Below are positions 33,952-43,684 of a DNA stretch of 64,000 bases, piece by piece. This stretch comes from a bacterium D16-36 (GTDB taxonomy: Bacteria > Bacillota > Clostridia > Lachnospirales > Lachnospiraceae). The stretch covers positions 1-64,000 of the forward strand of contig RAYF01000011.1 of the NCBI GenBank assembly GCA_003611745.1. The letters run 5' to 3'. Numbering within the stretch: the first letter of the stretch is position 1; each line of letters starts with the position of its first letter. Position numbers and translations under genes: made by a program. The notes beneath the pieces are model-generated. The model had not been told where the DNA came from and searched no databases. It saw only the letters and a program-made list of their open reading frames with translations.

Positions 33952-35880
33952 CTATTTTTTCCAGACAAATACATGATTCCTGCCTGCCGCCAGCTGTTCA
34001 AGCGGGCCGGCAGCAGGGTCTTCACTTCTACTGTTCCCAAGCAAGTCATAATCTATCACAACAGGGCTTCCGTCGGGATTTTCGTAACGCGCCTCAGTAA
34101 TCCTTGTCATGCCTAACATCTCAGTATCAATCTTACAGGATGCAATATCTGCCATGTCTTCCGGCAGCGTAATATTCAGATATACACCATCTTCCTCTGT
34201 TACGATAGCCAATTCCGGATTCAGATCACTTACAGCCTTATCGTGTTCCCTGGAAAAAGCCTCCGCACCGCCAAGATATATATTTCCATTAATATATGCG
34301 GGCTGGGGAACTCTGGCATACTGCTCTACATCACCATCGCCAAGCGCCACCGCCCTCTCAACATATTCTTCCAGAGAAACCGGCGCATCATTATAATCTG
34401 CTGTTCCGTAATTCCTATTTGCTTCGTTTCCTCCCACAAAGATATTCTGATACCACCTGTCATCATTACCATATACAACCGTTGTCCCCAAAACCTCAGT
34501 AGAATGCGGCAGATGGTATGGCGTGGAGCGGTCCAGTACCTTGTAGTGGTTGATAAAGCCACCACAAATATTATGGACAAAAGCAGTTCCCTGAGCTGCA
34601 TTGTCAAACGTATATCCGGCAGTAAAAATATTGTTATCCACAAGGCAAGGGCCGTGTGTCACCTCAATCATAAAATCCCTGTCATTACTATCATATATAT
34701 TACAACTCACCCTTGTCCCCTGCGCCTGCCAGTCAAGCCATGTGCCAAGCGTGCAGTCATGGATGTAATTATTGTGTATAGACACATCTATCGCTGCGTG
34801 AAGCTTAATGCCTGCTATCTCATGGCCGTAATACTCATGTTTCACAGCGATATTATATATTTCGTTCCCATAAATCTCGCTGAAAATGCAGCCTAGATGC
34901 CCGACAATGCCATTCTGCCCGCAATCGTAAATCACATTATTCCTTACAATATGTGAGCCGATCCGTTCCCTTCCCCAGCCGATATTCCTTGCCCTAAAAA
35001 CCGCCTCCATCTGATTGTGGTAGCCTGGTTTTCTCCTCCACTTTGTAAAATCATTGTCACCTGTCGTTTTCTCCTTTCCAAGGCTGACCGCACTGCACTT
35101 TGCATCATGAAAAATATTATCCTCAATAATCCAGCTCCTGCTCCAGTGCGGCCCAATCATCCCAAACTGCTCCGACGTCGGCGGCGCCCAGCCCGCTGCC
35201 GCCTGCGCCATCTCAAAGCCGCGCACCGTAATATAATTAAGGCCCGTTGCTTCCGGAAAAAAGCAGCATTTCCTAACATTAACCTCCACACATTCCTCAT
35301 TCGGGTCTGCCCCCTGAAAATTAGCATAAATCACGGTTTTATCATCCCCAGCCTGTGCAAACCACCTGTATATAGTCATGTCAGGTTCCCTGATATATTC
35401 TTTCCCACACCATGTAGGGTTCGGGCTTTCATATATTTTCTGCGGATGATAAACCTCCTCCAATGCCGCCGCCTCATAAAATGATTTTCCATTCAGGTAT
35501 ACCTCACCGAGATGCACCGGATTCTTAATAGGCGCAACCAGCCAGTCACCAGCGACCGGGGAAGCAAACGGATTAAAATCTCCAAAAACAGATCCATCTA
35601 TCTCTGCACGCCATACATTGTCAGTATCCTCTACCCATCCTTTTACGACTTCTGAACCCTTGATAATTACTTTTTCATTTTCAGCCGCCTCATAGACAAT
35701 CCTCCTGTCCTCAGAAATACCGCCATTTACAGGCTTGACCCACTCCCTGTATGTCCCCTCCCGGACAATAATGCGGTCTCCGGCTTCCGCTATATCTGCA
35801 GCGCGCTGAATCGTAAGAAACGGGCTCTCTTTTGAACCTTTGTTATGGTCGTCACCATTTTTTGCTACATAATAAATCAT
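33952..35880 (-). CDS. GH120-family beta-xylosidase
   Basis: A 642-aa parallel beta-helix protein. The N-terminus (MIYYVAKNGDDHNKGS, FLTIQRAADIAEAGD, EGTYREWVKPVNGG) and the middle (ANFQGADPNEE, RGFEMAQAAAGWAPPT, HDAKCSAVSLGKE) closely follow Thermoanaerobacterium XylC as I recall it. By that comparison the nucleophile is D383 (GTWLDWQAQGTR) and the acid/base E406 (MIEVTHGP). Members release xylose from xylooligosaccharides. No signal peptide, so it acts inside the cell. No xylan transporter or isomerase genes are adjacent. RBS GGTGAGG precedes ATG 35880. Confidence 0.88.
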   Translation of the reverse strand: MIYYVAKNGDDHNKGSKESPFLTIQRAADIAEAGDRIIVREGTYREWVKPVNGGISEDRRIVYEAAENEKVIIKGSEVVKGWVEDTDNVWRAEIDGSVFGDFNPFASPVAGDWLVAPIKNPVHLGEVYLNGKSFYEAAALEEVYHPQKIYESPNPTWCGKEYIREPDMTIYRWFAQAGDDKTVIYANFQGADPNEECVEVNVRKCCFFPEATGLNYITVRGFEMAQAAAGWAPPTSEQFGMIGPHWSRSWIIEDNIFHDAKCSAVSLGKEKTTGDNDFTKWRRKPGYHNQMEAVFRARNIGWGRERIGSHIVRNNVIYDCGQNGIVGHLGCIFSEIYGNEIYNIAVKHEYYGHEIAGIKLHAAIDVSIHNNYIHDCTLGTWLDWQAQGTRVSCNIYDSNDRDFMIEVTHGPCLVDNNIFTAGYTFDNAAQGTAFVHNICGGFINHYKVLDRSTPYHLPHSTEVLGTTVVYGNDDRWYQNIFVGGNEANRNYGTADYNDAPVSLEEYVERAVALGDGDVEQYARVPQPAYINGNIYLGGAEAFSREHDKAVSDLNPELAIVTEEDGVYLNITLPEDMADIASCKIDTEMLGMTRITEARYENPDGSPVVIDYDLLGNSRSEDPAAGPLEQLAAGRNHVFVWKK

Positions 35881-35898
35881 ACGAATACCTCACCTTTC

Positions 35899-37053
35899 TT
35901 AACCCAAAATACCTCTCTTCAACCGCTCACATCCATCTATCACGCGTTTCCTCTGGCAAGCCACATTCATCCTCAAAAAACCATCGCCGCTCTCCCCGTA
36001 AGTGCGCCCACTGGATAGGATCAGCCCCGTCTTCTGCCGGATTGCATCGCACAGTTCATCAGAACCGACATTAAGCCCGCGGCAGTCAAGCCACAATAAA
36101 TATGTTGCATCTGACGGCACCAGTTTGACCTGCGGCAATTCATTTTTTAAGAACCTACTAACATAGTTTTTATTTTCATACACATATGCGCGCAGTTCAT
36201 CCAGCCATTCCTCCCCTTTGTTAAAGGCGGCCGCTGCTGCCACAGCCGCAAAGGCATTCGGCTCTGCTACTTCATCCGTATTCAGCCCCCGGTTCACTTT
36301 GTGCCGCAGGACCGGATTTGGAACAACTACGGCTGCTGTCTGCAGGCCAGCCAGATTAAACGCCTTTGTCGGCGCTATGCAAGTTATGCTGTTATCTGCA
36401 AATTCCTCCGAAATAGACGCAAACGGAATATATTCCTTTCCCGGGTCTGTCAGGTCACAGTGGATTTCATCTGAAACCACTAGCACATGGTGTTTAAGGC
36501 ACAGCTTGCCAACTCTCTCCAGTTCCTCCCTGTCCCAGATCCTCCCCGCTGGGTTCTGCGGGTTGCACAAAATCATCATCGTCGTCTGCGGATTGGCAAG
36601 CTTTTCCTCCAAATCCTCAAAATCCATGCAGTAAGCATAACCGTCATACAGAAGGCTGTTTTCCACGACATTCCTTCCATTATTTATCACGGAATTGAAG
36701 AAAATATTATAGACCGGGGTCTGTATCAAAACATTTTCCCCCACTGTTGTCATCTTCCGGACGATACTTGACATGGCAGGCACCACCCCCGTACAGAACA
36801 AAAGCCAGTCCCTTTCCATCCGAAAATGATGCCTCCTCTCCCACCAGCCCTGATAAGCCTGATACCACTCGTCCGGCACAATAGAATATCCAAAAATCCC
36901 ATGTGCGGCGCGCCCCGTGATCACCTCCATGATTTCCGGCGCAGCAGGAAAATCCATATCCGCTACCCACATAGGAAGCTCATTCTCCTTGACATCCCAC
37001 TTCAGGGAGCCAGTTCCAAAACGCTCCTGCAAACTATCAAAATCATACTTCAT
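35899..37053 (-). CDS. PatB/MalY-type PLP-dependent C-S lyase
   Basis: A 384-aa fold-type I PLP enzyme. Conserved MWVADMDFPAAPEI at the start, LCNPQNPAGRIW, LVVSDEIHCDL and the Schiff-base lysine K230 in IAPTKAFNLAGLQ. PatB/MalY proteins cleave cystathionine or cysteine conjugates to a thiol, pyruvate and ammonia; some also act as aminotransferases. It lies 18 nt upstream of the xylosidase gene, so the two are probably cotranscribed, although no functional link is obvious. Confidence 0.9.
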   Translation of the reverse strand: MKYDFDSLQERFGTGSLKWDVKENELPMWVADMDFPAAPEIMEVITGRAAHGIFGYSIVPDEWYQAYQGWWERRHHFRMERDWLLFCTGVVPAMSSIVRKMTTVGENVLIQTPVYNIFFNSVINNGRNVVENSLLYDGYAYCMDFEDLEEKLANPQTTMMILCNPQNPAGRIWDREELERVGKLCLKHHVLVVSDEIHCDLTDPGKEYIPFASISEEFADNSITCIAPTKAFNLAGLQTAAVVVPNPVLRHKVNRGLNTDEVAEPNAFAAVAAAAAFNKGEEWLDELRAYVYENKNYVSRFLKNELPQVKLVPSDATYLLWLDCRGLNVGSDELCDAIRQKTGLILSSGRTYGESGDGFLRMNVACQRKRVIDGCERLKRGILG

Positions 37054-37102
37054 TCCTATTCCCGCCTTTCTCTTTTTATAGCAAACACATTTATTAACTT
37101 AT

Positions 37103-37206
37103 AGGAAACTGTTCGCTGTGTGGTGGTCACCAACAATAAATGCAAAGAACTTTAGTTCTTTAGCATTTTTGCTAGGGCACAAGCGAAGTCTGTGCCCTTT
37201 TTTATA
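37103..37206 (+). ncRNA. Interspersed terminator-ended repeat, copy B (possible small RNA)
   Basis: On the plus strand: CTTATAGGAAACTG, GCTGTGTGGTGGTCACC, AACAATAAATGCAAAGAAC, the stem AAAGAACTTTAGTTCTTT, then GGGCACAAGCGAAGTCTGTGCCC (37175-37197) and TTTTTT. It is nearly identical to copy A (21190-21300), which points the other way. On the minus strand the same hairpins could terminate the hybrid kinase gene. No strong promoter was found. RNA status is an inference. Confidence 0.45.
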
Positions 37207-37209
37207 CGT

Positions 37210-40200
37210 TTACGAAACATAGCGGCTGAGCACCTCCATGAAAACCTCCACGTCAATCGGTTTTGCAAGGTGGGCATTCATACCATTCTTTAATGCAGCT
37301 TCTTTATCTTCTTCCAGCGCATTGGCTGTCATGGCAATAATCGGAAGGGTCTTCACATCATCCCTCGCCATATTCCGGATTGTCCTTGTTGCCTCATAGC
37401 CGTCCATTATCGGCATCTGCACATCCATCAGCACTGCATCATAATAATATTCCTCCGATTTTTCTACCATAGCTACCGCATCGGTTCCGTCCGGTGCAGA
37501 TTCCACCTCAAAGCCTGCCTCCTCCAGAATAGCCTGAGCAATCTCGCGGTTCAGTTCAATATCCTCCACCAACAAGATACGTTTTCCGCTAAAGTCAGCC
37601 AGCGTCCATGCAGCAGTCTCGTCCTCTTCTTTGGAAATCAGGTTATTTGCCATTAACAGCGCAGATTTCAAATCAGACATAAACAACGGTTTAGCACAAA
37701 AAGCAGTTACACCCGCGCTTCTAGCCTCCCCCTCAATATCCGCCCAGTCGTATGCGGTAAGTATGATTATAGGAACCTCATCGCCGACTACATTCCTGAT
37801 TCTCCTTGCCGTCTCAATTCCGCTCGTCTCCGGCATCTGCCAGTCAATAATATATGTGTGGTAAGAATCCCCCTCCTGGGAAGCAATCTCAGCACGGTAC
37901 ACAGCCTCCCTGCCGGAAGTTGTCCACTCTGCCCGCATCCCTATCTTTTTGAGCATCTTGCTCACACTGTTACAGACATGGAAATCATCATCCACCACCA
38001 GCGCCCTGAAACCGTCAAGCTGCTTTATCTGTTCCTCATTCCGTTTGACATCCTGAAGCTTCAGCGTAATCTCCACCGTAAATACACTGCCCTTGTCAGG
38101 CTCGCTCTCCACCTCAATTGTCCCATTCATCATTTCAACAATATTTTTAGTTATCGCCATGCCAAGCCCTGTTCCCTGAATACCGGACTGGGTTGCACTC
38201 ACCTCGCGCTCAAACGGTTCAAAGACATGCTCTACAAATTCCTTTGACATGCCAACACCGTTATCCTTAATCACAAAAACATAATCACCGTACCCATGGC
38301 GGAATGTTGTTTTCTGCATAATCCGAAAACTAATCGTGCCTCCTGCCGGGGTATATTTTACCGCATTGCTTAACAGATTAATAAACACCTGATTTAATTT
38401 CAGGGAATCAGCAATTACATCCTCATTGGCAACCTCAAATGTGTCAATAAACAGTTCAAGCTGCTTTGCCTTCACCTGCGGCTGGATAATATTCACCAGA
38501 TTGTGCATCAGTTCAGAAATATTGCACTCCTGCTCCTTAATCTGCACCTTCCCGCTCTCAATCCTGCTCATATCAAGAATATCATTAATCAGGCTCAGCA
38601 GATGGTTGCTTGAAGAGAGGACCTTCTGCAGGCAGTCCTGAACCTGCGTTTTGTTATCAATATGGCTGACAGCAATCGTTGTAAACCCAATAATTGCATT
38701 CATCGGCGTACGGATATCATGAGACATATTGGAGAGGAATGTAGTCTTTGCCCTGTTAGCATGCTGTGCCTGCATCAGCGCATCCTGCAGTGCCTGCGTC
38801 TGCTCTTTCTGCTTTCTGACCTGATTCGTGATTTCCTTTGTCACCACCATAACCATAATATCATCCGTATCATTATCTTTTGTCATAATAAACGACTGCC
38901 TGACACAGATATTCTCATCAGGGAAGACCCTGCCCCAGTATTCGGCAACCACCTCCGCTTCACCCTTCGCAAAGCATTCTTTCAGGTAATCTACATTTAC
39001 CATGGAACAGTAATCCTCCATGGATTCTTCCAAAACAAACTCCTTCCATTTCTCAAAACACTCAGAAACTTTACAAGGTGCCTCAAGCCCTACTCTCTTA
39101 AGCAGAGAAACCTGTCTGCCGTCTACTGTCCTTACAATATCATCCTCAATCAAATCCTGTGTCAGGTTAAACTCAAAAGTGCAAATAGCATTAGCCGTAA
39201 TCGCTATGCGGTACTGCCTCTCTTTCCTGTCTGCAACAGACATTTCTGCCTGAATCCGCAGCTCCTTTTCTTTTACTTCAGTAATATTCTGCCTCGTAAA
39301 TAATACTTTGGCTGCACTGCCATCCTTTCTCTCCAGACAGATTATATTCATATGTTCCCATTCCGGGCGGCCATCCCTGAGTACGTAACACTCAAAGCGC
39401 TCATCACTGTGATCCTGCAGCGATTCAATAACAGCCTCCCTTTCAAGCTGCACTGCCAGTTCCTGACGATCTTTCTCATTAACAAGGATAGAACACAGAT
39501 GTACTGCCAGATCTTCATAATTGCCGCATTCCTTCATGCCGCTGTTTTTTGGTGCTGTACCTGACAGATATTGATAAGTATCTGTCTCAAAATCAACCAT
39601 TGCAAAGCGGGTAAACAAGGTATTGACACCATCTATAATATACCCCATCTCCCTGTTTTCTTTCTCCAGCCTCTTTCTTGCCCGCTCTCTCCGGACAATC
39701 AGGCTTATAATATATAAGACAAATAATCCAATCAGCATCGCTTCCAGACGGATTCCAACAAAATTTTCATCGTGTATCATTCTCTGCGTTACATTTTTGG
39801 GAAATGTCTGTGTCAGAACATATCTGTTTTTAGGAAGATACATTGAACAGATATTATCTGTTTCGCTGTCCGAACTGCAGAGGAAAGCCCCCTCTCCGCC
39901 ATTCTTAAAAATTTTCCTGACACCGTTAGCAGCTTTTCCATCAATGACCCCTGTCTTTGTAAGCTCTTCTATCAATTTCCTGCCATATTCCTTACCGCTA
40001 GAACTTGCAATAACTGTCCCGTCCGGCATACTAAGGTATACATTTGCAGGCTCACCAAAATACGTAGTTTTCAACATATCTTTCAGATATTCCTCTGCCA
40101 GATACGCCCCCCTTAGCACCCCGATTACTTTACCATCATAGCGCACAGGCGCATAAAAACAAAGCATAGTTTCATCATAAAAGTCAGAATCAAAAATAAC

Positions 40201-40605
40201 AGATATCCCACGCTCCCCTTTCAGGCCATTCAGATAATAGTCACGGCCAGATGCATTGGAAATCCGCCCATCTGAAACATGGTTAACGCCATCCAAGTCT
40301 GTGTATACCAGAGCATCAAATAGTGTGTTTTCCCCCATCTGCTTCAGTGCCTCGGGACTAATCTCAGGCTCTGTCAAGCTTTTTCCCACAAAATAAGTAT
40401 ATGTACTAATCATTTCTAATGCATTATTTAATTCTTCATCTATCCGGGTAGCAATCTGCCGTGCCGAATCCAACGCATAGTTCTTGTTCCTTGACTCCAT
40501 GCGATTTTTATTCTGCGTAGTATACCACTGGAATAAAACAATAATAGCAGCCAGAAGAATCAGGACATAACCAACTTCCTGCAATGATTTCTTTTTTTCC
40601 TTCAT
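37210..40605 (-). CDS. Membrane hybrid sensor kinase with two receivers
   Basis: A 1131-aa hybrid kinase. First helix about 10-29, an extracytoplasmic Cache-type sensor about 30-285 (DALVYTDLDGVNHVSDG, YAPVRYDGKVIGVLRG), second helix about 287-304, PAS-like regions (320-445 and 465-595), coiled coil, HisKA with H629 in NMSHDIRTPMNAIIGF, HATPase_c (GTGLGMAITKNI), then two receivers: YIIDWQMPETSG and VLMDVQMPIMDGYEATR. The layout resembles BarA/TorS-like kinases, though with a second receiver instead of an Hpt domain. The extracellular ligand is unknown. Own promoter at 40690-40718. No DNA-binding partner is next to it. Confidence 0.9.
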   Translation of the reverse strand: MKEKKKSLQEVGYVLILLAAIIVLFQWYTTQNKNRMESRNKNYALDSARQIATRIDEELNNALEMISTYTYFVGKSLTEPEISPEALKQMGENTLFDALVYTDLDGVNHVSDGRISNASGRDYYLNGLKGERGISVIFDSDFYDETMLCFYAPVRYDGKVIGVLRGAYLAEEYLKDMLKTTYFGEPANVYLSMPDGTVIASSSGKEYGRKLIEELTKTGVIDGKAANGVRKIFKNGGEGAFLCSSDSETDNICSMYLPKNRYVLTQTFPKNVTQRMIHDENFVGIRLEAMLIGLFVLYIISLIVRRERARKRLEKENREMGYIIDGVNTLFTRFAMVDFETDTYQYLSGTAPKNSGMKECGNYEDLAVHLCSILVNEKDRQELAVQLEREAVIESLQDHSDERFECYVLRDGRPEWEHMNIICLERKDGSAAKVLFTRQNITEVKEKELRIQAEMSVADRKERQYRIAITANAICTFEFNLTQDLIEDDIVRTVDGRQVSLLKRVGLEAPCKVSECFEKWKEFVLEESMEDYCSMVNVDYLKECFAKGEAEVVAEYWGRVFPDENICVRQSFIMTKDNDTDDIMVMVVTKEITNQVRKQKEQTQALQDALMQAQHANRAKTTFLSNMSHDIRTPMNAIIGFTTIAVSHIDNKTQVQDCLQKVLSSSNHLLSLINDILDMSRIESGKVQIKEQECNISELMHNLVNIIQPQVKAKQLELFIDTFEVANEDVIADSLKLNQVFINLLSNAVKYTPAGGTISFRIMQKTTFRHGYGDYVFVIKDNGVGMSKEFVEHVFEPFEREVSATQSGIQGTGLGMAITKNIVEMMNGTIEVESEPDKGSVFTVEITLKLQDVKRNEEQIKQLDGFRALVVDDDFHVCNSVSKMLKKIGMRAEWTTSGREAVYRAEIASQEGDSYHTYIIDWQMPETSGIETARRIRNVVGDEVPIIILTAYDWADIEGEARSAGVTAFCAKPLFMSDLKSALLMANNLISKEEDETAAWTLADFSGKRILLVEDIELNREIAQAILEEAGFEVESAPDGTDAVAMVEKSEEYYYDAVLMDVQMPIMDGYEATRTIRNMARDDVKTLPIIAMTANALEEDKEAALKNGMNAHLAKPIDVEVFMEVLSRYVS

Positions 40606-40668
40606 CTAATGTTCCCCCTCAGCATCTGATTTTTAAGATAGATATATCCGTCTTTTCCATATAATTTA

Positions 40669-40718
40669 AAAAGATGAAACATCAGAGATATTATACTCTT
40701 GATGTTCCATCTTTGCAA
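40669..40718 (-). promoter_or_regulatory. Terminator-like inverted repeat overlapping a promoter
   Basis: AAAGATGAAACATCAGAG and CTCTTGATGTTCCATCTTT form an 18-bp near-perfect stem followed by TTTTTAAATT on the minus strand, a good terminator for the upstream permease. The same DNA holds TTGCAA (40713-40718), 17 bp, TATAAT (40690-40695), a good promoter for the hybrid kinase with the -10 box in the loop. Both may be real, with the stem acting as operator. Confidence 0.6.
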
Positions 40719-40735
40719 ACCTAAAAAATAATCTG

Positions 40736-40822
40736 CACGGAAATCAATTTTCAGCCCTATTAATTTGCTGCCATTTACAGCCGGTTGTTTTCTAAACGAT
40801 AACTCCCTGTTATCCCTTGCTG
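40736..40822 (-). repeat. Partial copy of the foldback-arm repeat
   Basis: Begins CACGGAAATCAATTTTCAG and continues with GCCATTTACAGCCG, GTTTTCTAAACGATAA and CCCTGTTATCC, matching the first 100 or so bp of the right arm of the element at 23788-24470. It starts 17 nt upstream of the kinase -35 box. It overlaps the last codons of the permease gene: the TAA stop (40810-40812) lies within CCCTGTTATCC. Confidence 0.65.
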
Positions 40823-42795
40823 ACAATCCGGTAATATGTTTTTGCCGTCAGTGCGTATATTAACATATACATTACCGCAAAAACCAGATAGCATCCTGCA
40901 ATGCACGCAATATGCAGCTTCGTATTCAATAAATTCAACATCAGAAGCAGCTTGGAAACTATCGGATATGCCGCTGCAACATGAATCCCGGCCACCACAA
41001 GCGGCAGAAAAAATACCATCAGTACCTGTGAATGGATGGAGGCTTTTACCTCCTCATGGCTCATGCCTACCTTCTGCATAATAGCAAAACGCTCCTTGTC
41101 ATCATACCCCTCCGATATCTGCTTGTAGTAGATAATCAGCACTGTTGCCATAATAAAAAGGGCTCCTAAAAATACACCGATAAAGAAAAATCCCCCATAC
41201 AACCCCATCATACTGTTTTTTGCTTCCGCCCTTGACTCTACCCTGCATTCATATTCACGGTTTTGAAGCATATTTATAATTTCATCATAAAAGGCATTCT
41301 GCTTCTTATCCGTACCATCAGAATCAAACCCATAAAACTGCTGGATGTTGCCGGCATAATCCCCCAAAACCTTCTTCTGTTTCTTATAAATCCATTCCAT
41401 CTCTTTCTGATCAGGAAGCACAATCCACTGTGCACTGGCAATATTAGATGATACCATACCGTTTCCCAGAAACCGGTCCAGTTTCTGTGCCACTCTATAC
41501 TTCCTGCCAAATAATTCCAAAACAGGCGCTTCAAACGAATCCCTGTTTGAATATATCATAATCTCCCTGTCTTTTAGTACGTTTTCCTCCCCCATCACCC
41601 TGTTATAATCGGGCAGGGCCACAAAAAACAGGACGTTAACATTATTCACTGCACTAATATCTTCATGTTTTCCCACATGGAATGTACCGTCATCATGGAC
41701 TGCTGAAAAATCCAGATACGTGTACTCTATCTCATTTGATATCTGTATATCCTTCTGCCTCCCAAGCTCCCTGACATTCTCAAACAATTTATCACTTCTA
41801 TCTTCCGTTTCCCCTGAGTAAACTGCAAAATCCACAGGATAGCGCGTATGGATCACATCATTTAACCCAATCATCAGGGCTGTTGTAGAAGAAACCATCA
41901 CAAGAACCATGGTGGACAAAATACAGATATTGGCAAGCCCCGCTGCATTCTGCTTCATCCGGTAGATCATGCCGGACACGCTGGAAAAATGGTTTGTCTT
42001 ATAGTAATATTTCTTATTTTTGCGCAGCGTTTTTAATACCGCAATGCTTCCGGCAATAAACAACAGGTAAGTCCCTGCAATCACCAGCATAGCTGCCACA
42101 AAAAACAACAAAATTGACGCAAGTGGATTTTTCACCGTAAAGGCAATATAATAACCTGCTGCCAGGCATACCGTCCCCAGAACAGTCAGCCCCCACTTTG
42201 TTTTCGGTTCCTTTTCCCCCACATTGCCTGCGCGGAGCAGATCAATCGGATTTGCTACATGGACCTGCCTGACAGAATACAAAAAAATCAGCAGGAAAAT
42301 GGCAGCAAATAAAAGAACTGTTGCACCGATTGCCTTAGCAGATATAAAAAAACCTAACGGAATACCCACACCGATTGCCTTAATAATGATAAGAAACATA
42401 ACTTTATCCAGAAGAATCCCAATTAAAAGGCCCAGCCCCAGACTGATGCCTGTCACATAGACATTTTCCCAACCGAGCACCCTGATCAGATGCTTTTTTT
42501 CCATTCCCAATATATTAAAAACCCCAAACTCCTTTTTTCTGCGCTTTACCAAAAAACTATTTGTATAAAAAAGAAAAACAAACGCAAAAGCCCCAGCAAC
42601 ATAGCTCCCTAAAAGCATCAAGTAAGACATATGGTCCGCCCCAAGCATTTTTTCTAACCCCGGATTTAAAGACAGCGATTTTATAATATAATATATCGCA
42701 ACCGTCACCATGCAGGTCAAAAGATACGGAATATACGTTCTTTTATTTTTCTTAATATTGCTAGCCGCAAGCTTTATAAAAAATCCCCCAGCCAT
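40810..42795 (-). CDS. BceB-type ABC transporter permease
   Basis: A 661-aa permease with the BceB/FtsX layout: helix 1 (about 18-38), three helices to residue 165, the VANPIDLLRAGN cytoplasmic loop, further helices around 205-250 and 285-310, a large extracellular domain of about 210 residues (312-525), then three C-terminal helices (535-655). BceAB transporters sense and resist peptide antibiotics such as bacitracin, normally with a BceRS two-component system; none is adjacent here. RBS AAAGGGGG before ATG 42795. The end of the gene runs into the repeat at 40736-40822. Confidence 0.9.
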   Translation of the reverse strand: MAGGFFIKLAASNIKKNKRTYIPYLLTCMVTVAIYYIIKSLSLNPGLEKMLGADHMSYLMLLGSYVAGAFAFVFLFYTNSFLVKRRKKEFGVFNILGMEKKHLIRVLGWENVYVTGISLGLGLLIGILLDKVMFLIIIKAIGVGIPLGFFISAKAIGATVLLFAAIFLLIFLYSVRQVHVANPIDLLRAGNVGEKEPKTKWGLTVLGTVCLAAGYYIAFTVKNPLASILLFFVAAMLVIAGTYLLFIAGSIAVLKTLRKNKKYYYKTNHFSSVSGMIYRMKQNAAGLANICILSTMVLVMVSSTTALMIGLNDVIHTRYPVDFAVYSGETEDRSDKLFENVRELGRQKDIQISNEIEYTYLDFSAVHDDGTFHVGKHEDISAVNNVNVLFFVALPDYNRVMGEENVLKDREIMIYSNRDSFEAPVLELFGRKYRVAQKLDRFLGNGMVSSNIASAQWIVLPDQKEMEWIYKKQKKVLGDYAGNIQQFYGFDSDGTDKKQNAFYDEIINMLQNREYECRVESRAEAKNSMMGLYGGFFFIGVFLGALFIMATVLIIYYKQISEGYDDKERFAIMQKVGMSHEEVKASIHSQVLMVFFLPLVVAGIHVAAAYPIVSKLLLMLNLLNTKLHIACIAGCYLVFAVMYMLIYALTAKTYYRIVSKG

Positions 42796-42858
42796 GATAA
42801 TCCCCCTTTCTCGTCGTACCTGCGAACCTCGGCGCAGGCATGGATAGCACTGCCAAAA

Positions 42859-43629
42859 TCATTTCCCAAACTGCCCGCCGCCTGTCGTTAGCAGCGTCAG
42901 CGTATCAGAAATTTTCTGGTACAACTGCTCATCCGTATTATTTCCCCGGTATATCTGATGGAATACTTCCCCATCCTTGATAAAGAGAACCCTGCCCGCA
43001 TGGCTGGCCGCCTTTGTAGAGTGCGTGACCATCAGAATCGTCTGCCCGCTCAGGTTAATGTCATGGAATACCCGCAGCAACCCATCCGTAGAACGGGAAT
43101 CAAGGGCGCCGGTCGGCTCATCCGCAAGAATCAGCTTCGGCTCTGTAATCAGTGCCCTGGCCACCGCCGCCCTCTGTTTCTGCCCTCCTGAAACCTCATA
43201 CGGATACTTTTCAAGAATCTTTGTAATGCCAAGCTTTTCCGCAATAGGCTGAATCCTCCGCTCCATCTCCCTGTAATCCCTGCCACTTAACACCAATGGC
43301 AGAAAAATATTGTCCTTCAGGGAAAATGTATCCAACAGGTTAAAATCCTGAAATACAAATCCAAGATTATCCCTGCGGAATGCAGCCATCTCCTTCTCCT
43401 TCACATCCGACAAGCTTTTGCCATCCAAAAGCACCCTGCCGCTTGTCGGCTTATCAAGTGCCGCCAGAATATTTAGGAGCGTCGTCTTGCCGGAACCCGA
43501 CTCCCCCATAATTGCCACATACTCCCCCTCCTCCACAGAGAAGGAGACACTGGATAACGCCTGCACCTGATTCCCACCGAAACGGGTCATATAAATCTTT
43601 TTCAGGCCCTGTGCCTCTAAAATTGCCAT
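42859..43629 (-). CDS. BceA-type ABC transporter ATPase
   Basis: Start at ATG 43629 (MAILEAQGLKKIYMTRFGG), behind GGAGGGG; 256 aa. Walker A GESGSGKTT, FVFQDFNLLDTFSLKDN Q-loop, signature VSGGQKQR, Walker [14 protein letters not shown], switch His MVTHSTKAASHAG. Pairs with the BceB-like permease 63 nt downstream. Upstream lies a terminator and TGTCAC repeats (43692-43749) that may mark its control region. Confidence 0.93.
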   Translation of the reverse strand: MAILEAQGLKKIYMTRFGGNQVQALSSVSFSVEEGEYVAIMGESGSGKTTLLNILAALDKPTSGRVLLDGKSLSDVKEKEMAAFRRDNLGFVFQDFNLLDTFSLKDNIFLPLVLSGRDYREMERRIQPIAEKLGITKILEKYPYEVSGGQKQRAAVARALITEPKLILADEPTGALDSRSTDGLLRVFHDINLSGQTILMVTHSTKAASHAGRVLFIKDGEVFHQIYRGNNTDEQLYQKISDTLTLLTTGGGQFGK

Positions 43630-43684
43630 AATTCCCCTCCAATCCTGCGCCTTCACGCATTAATCAATATTTTTGATATTCTTA

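Noticed and set aside
40602-40826. 74-codon open frame between the hybrid kinase and the BceB-like permease
   Set aside because: It reads through the repeat fragment, promoter and terminator hairpin, and has no ribosome binding site.
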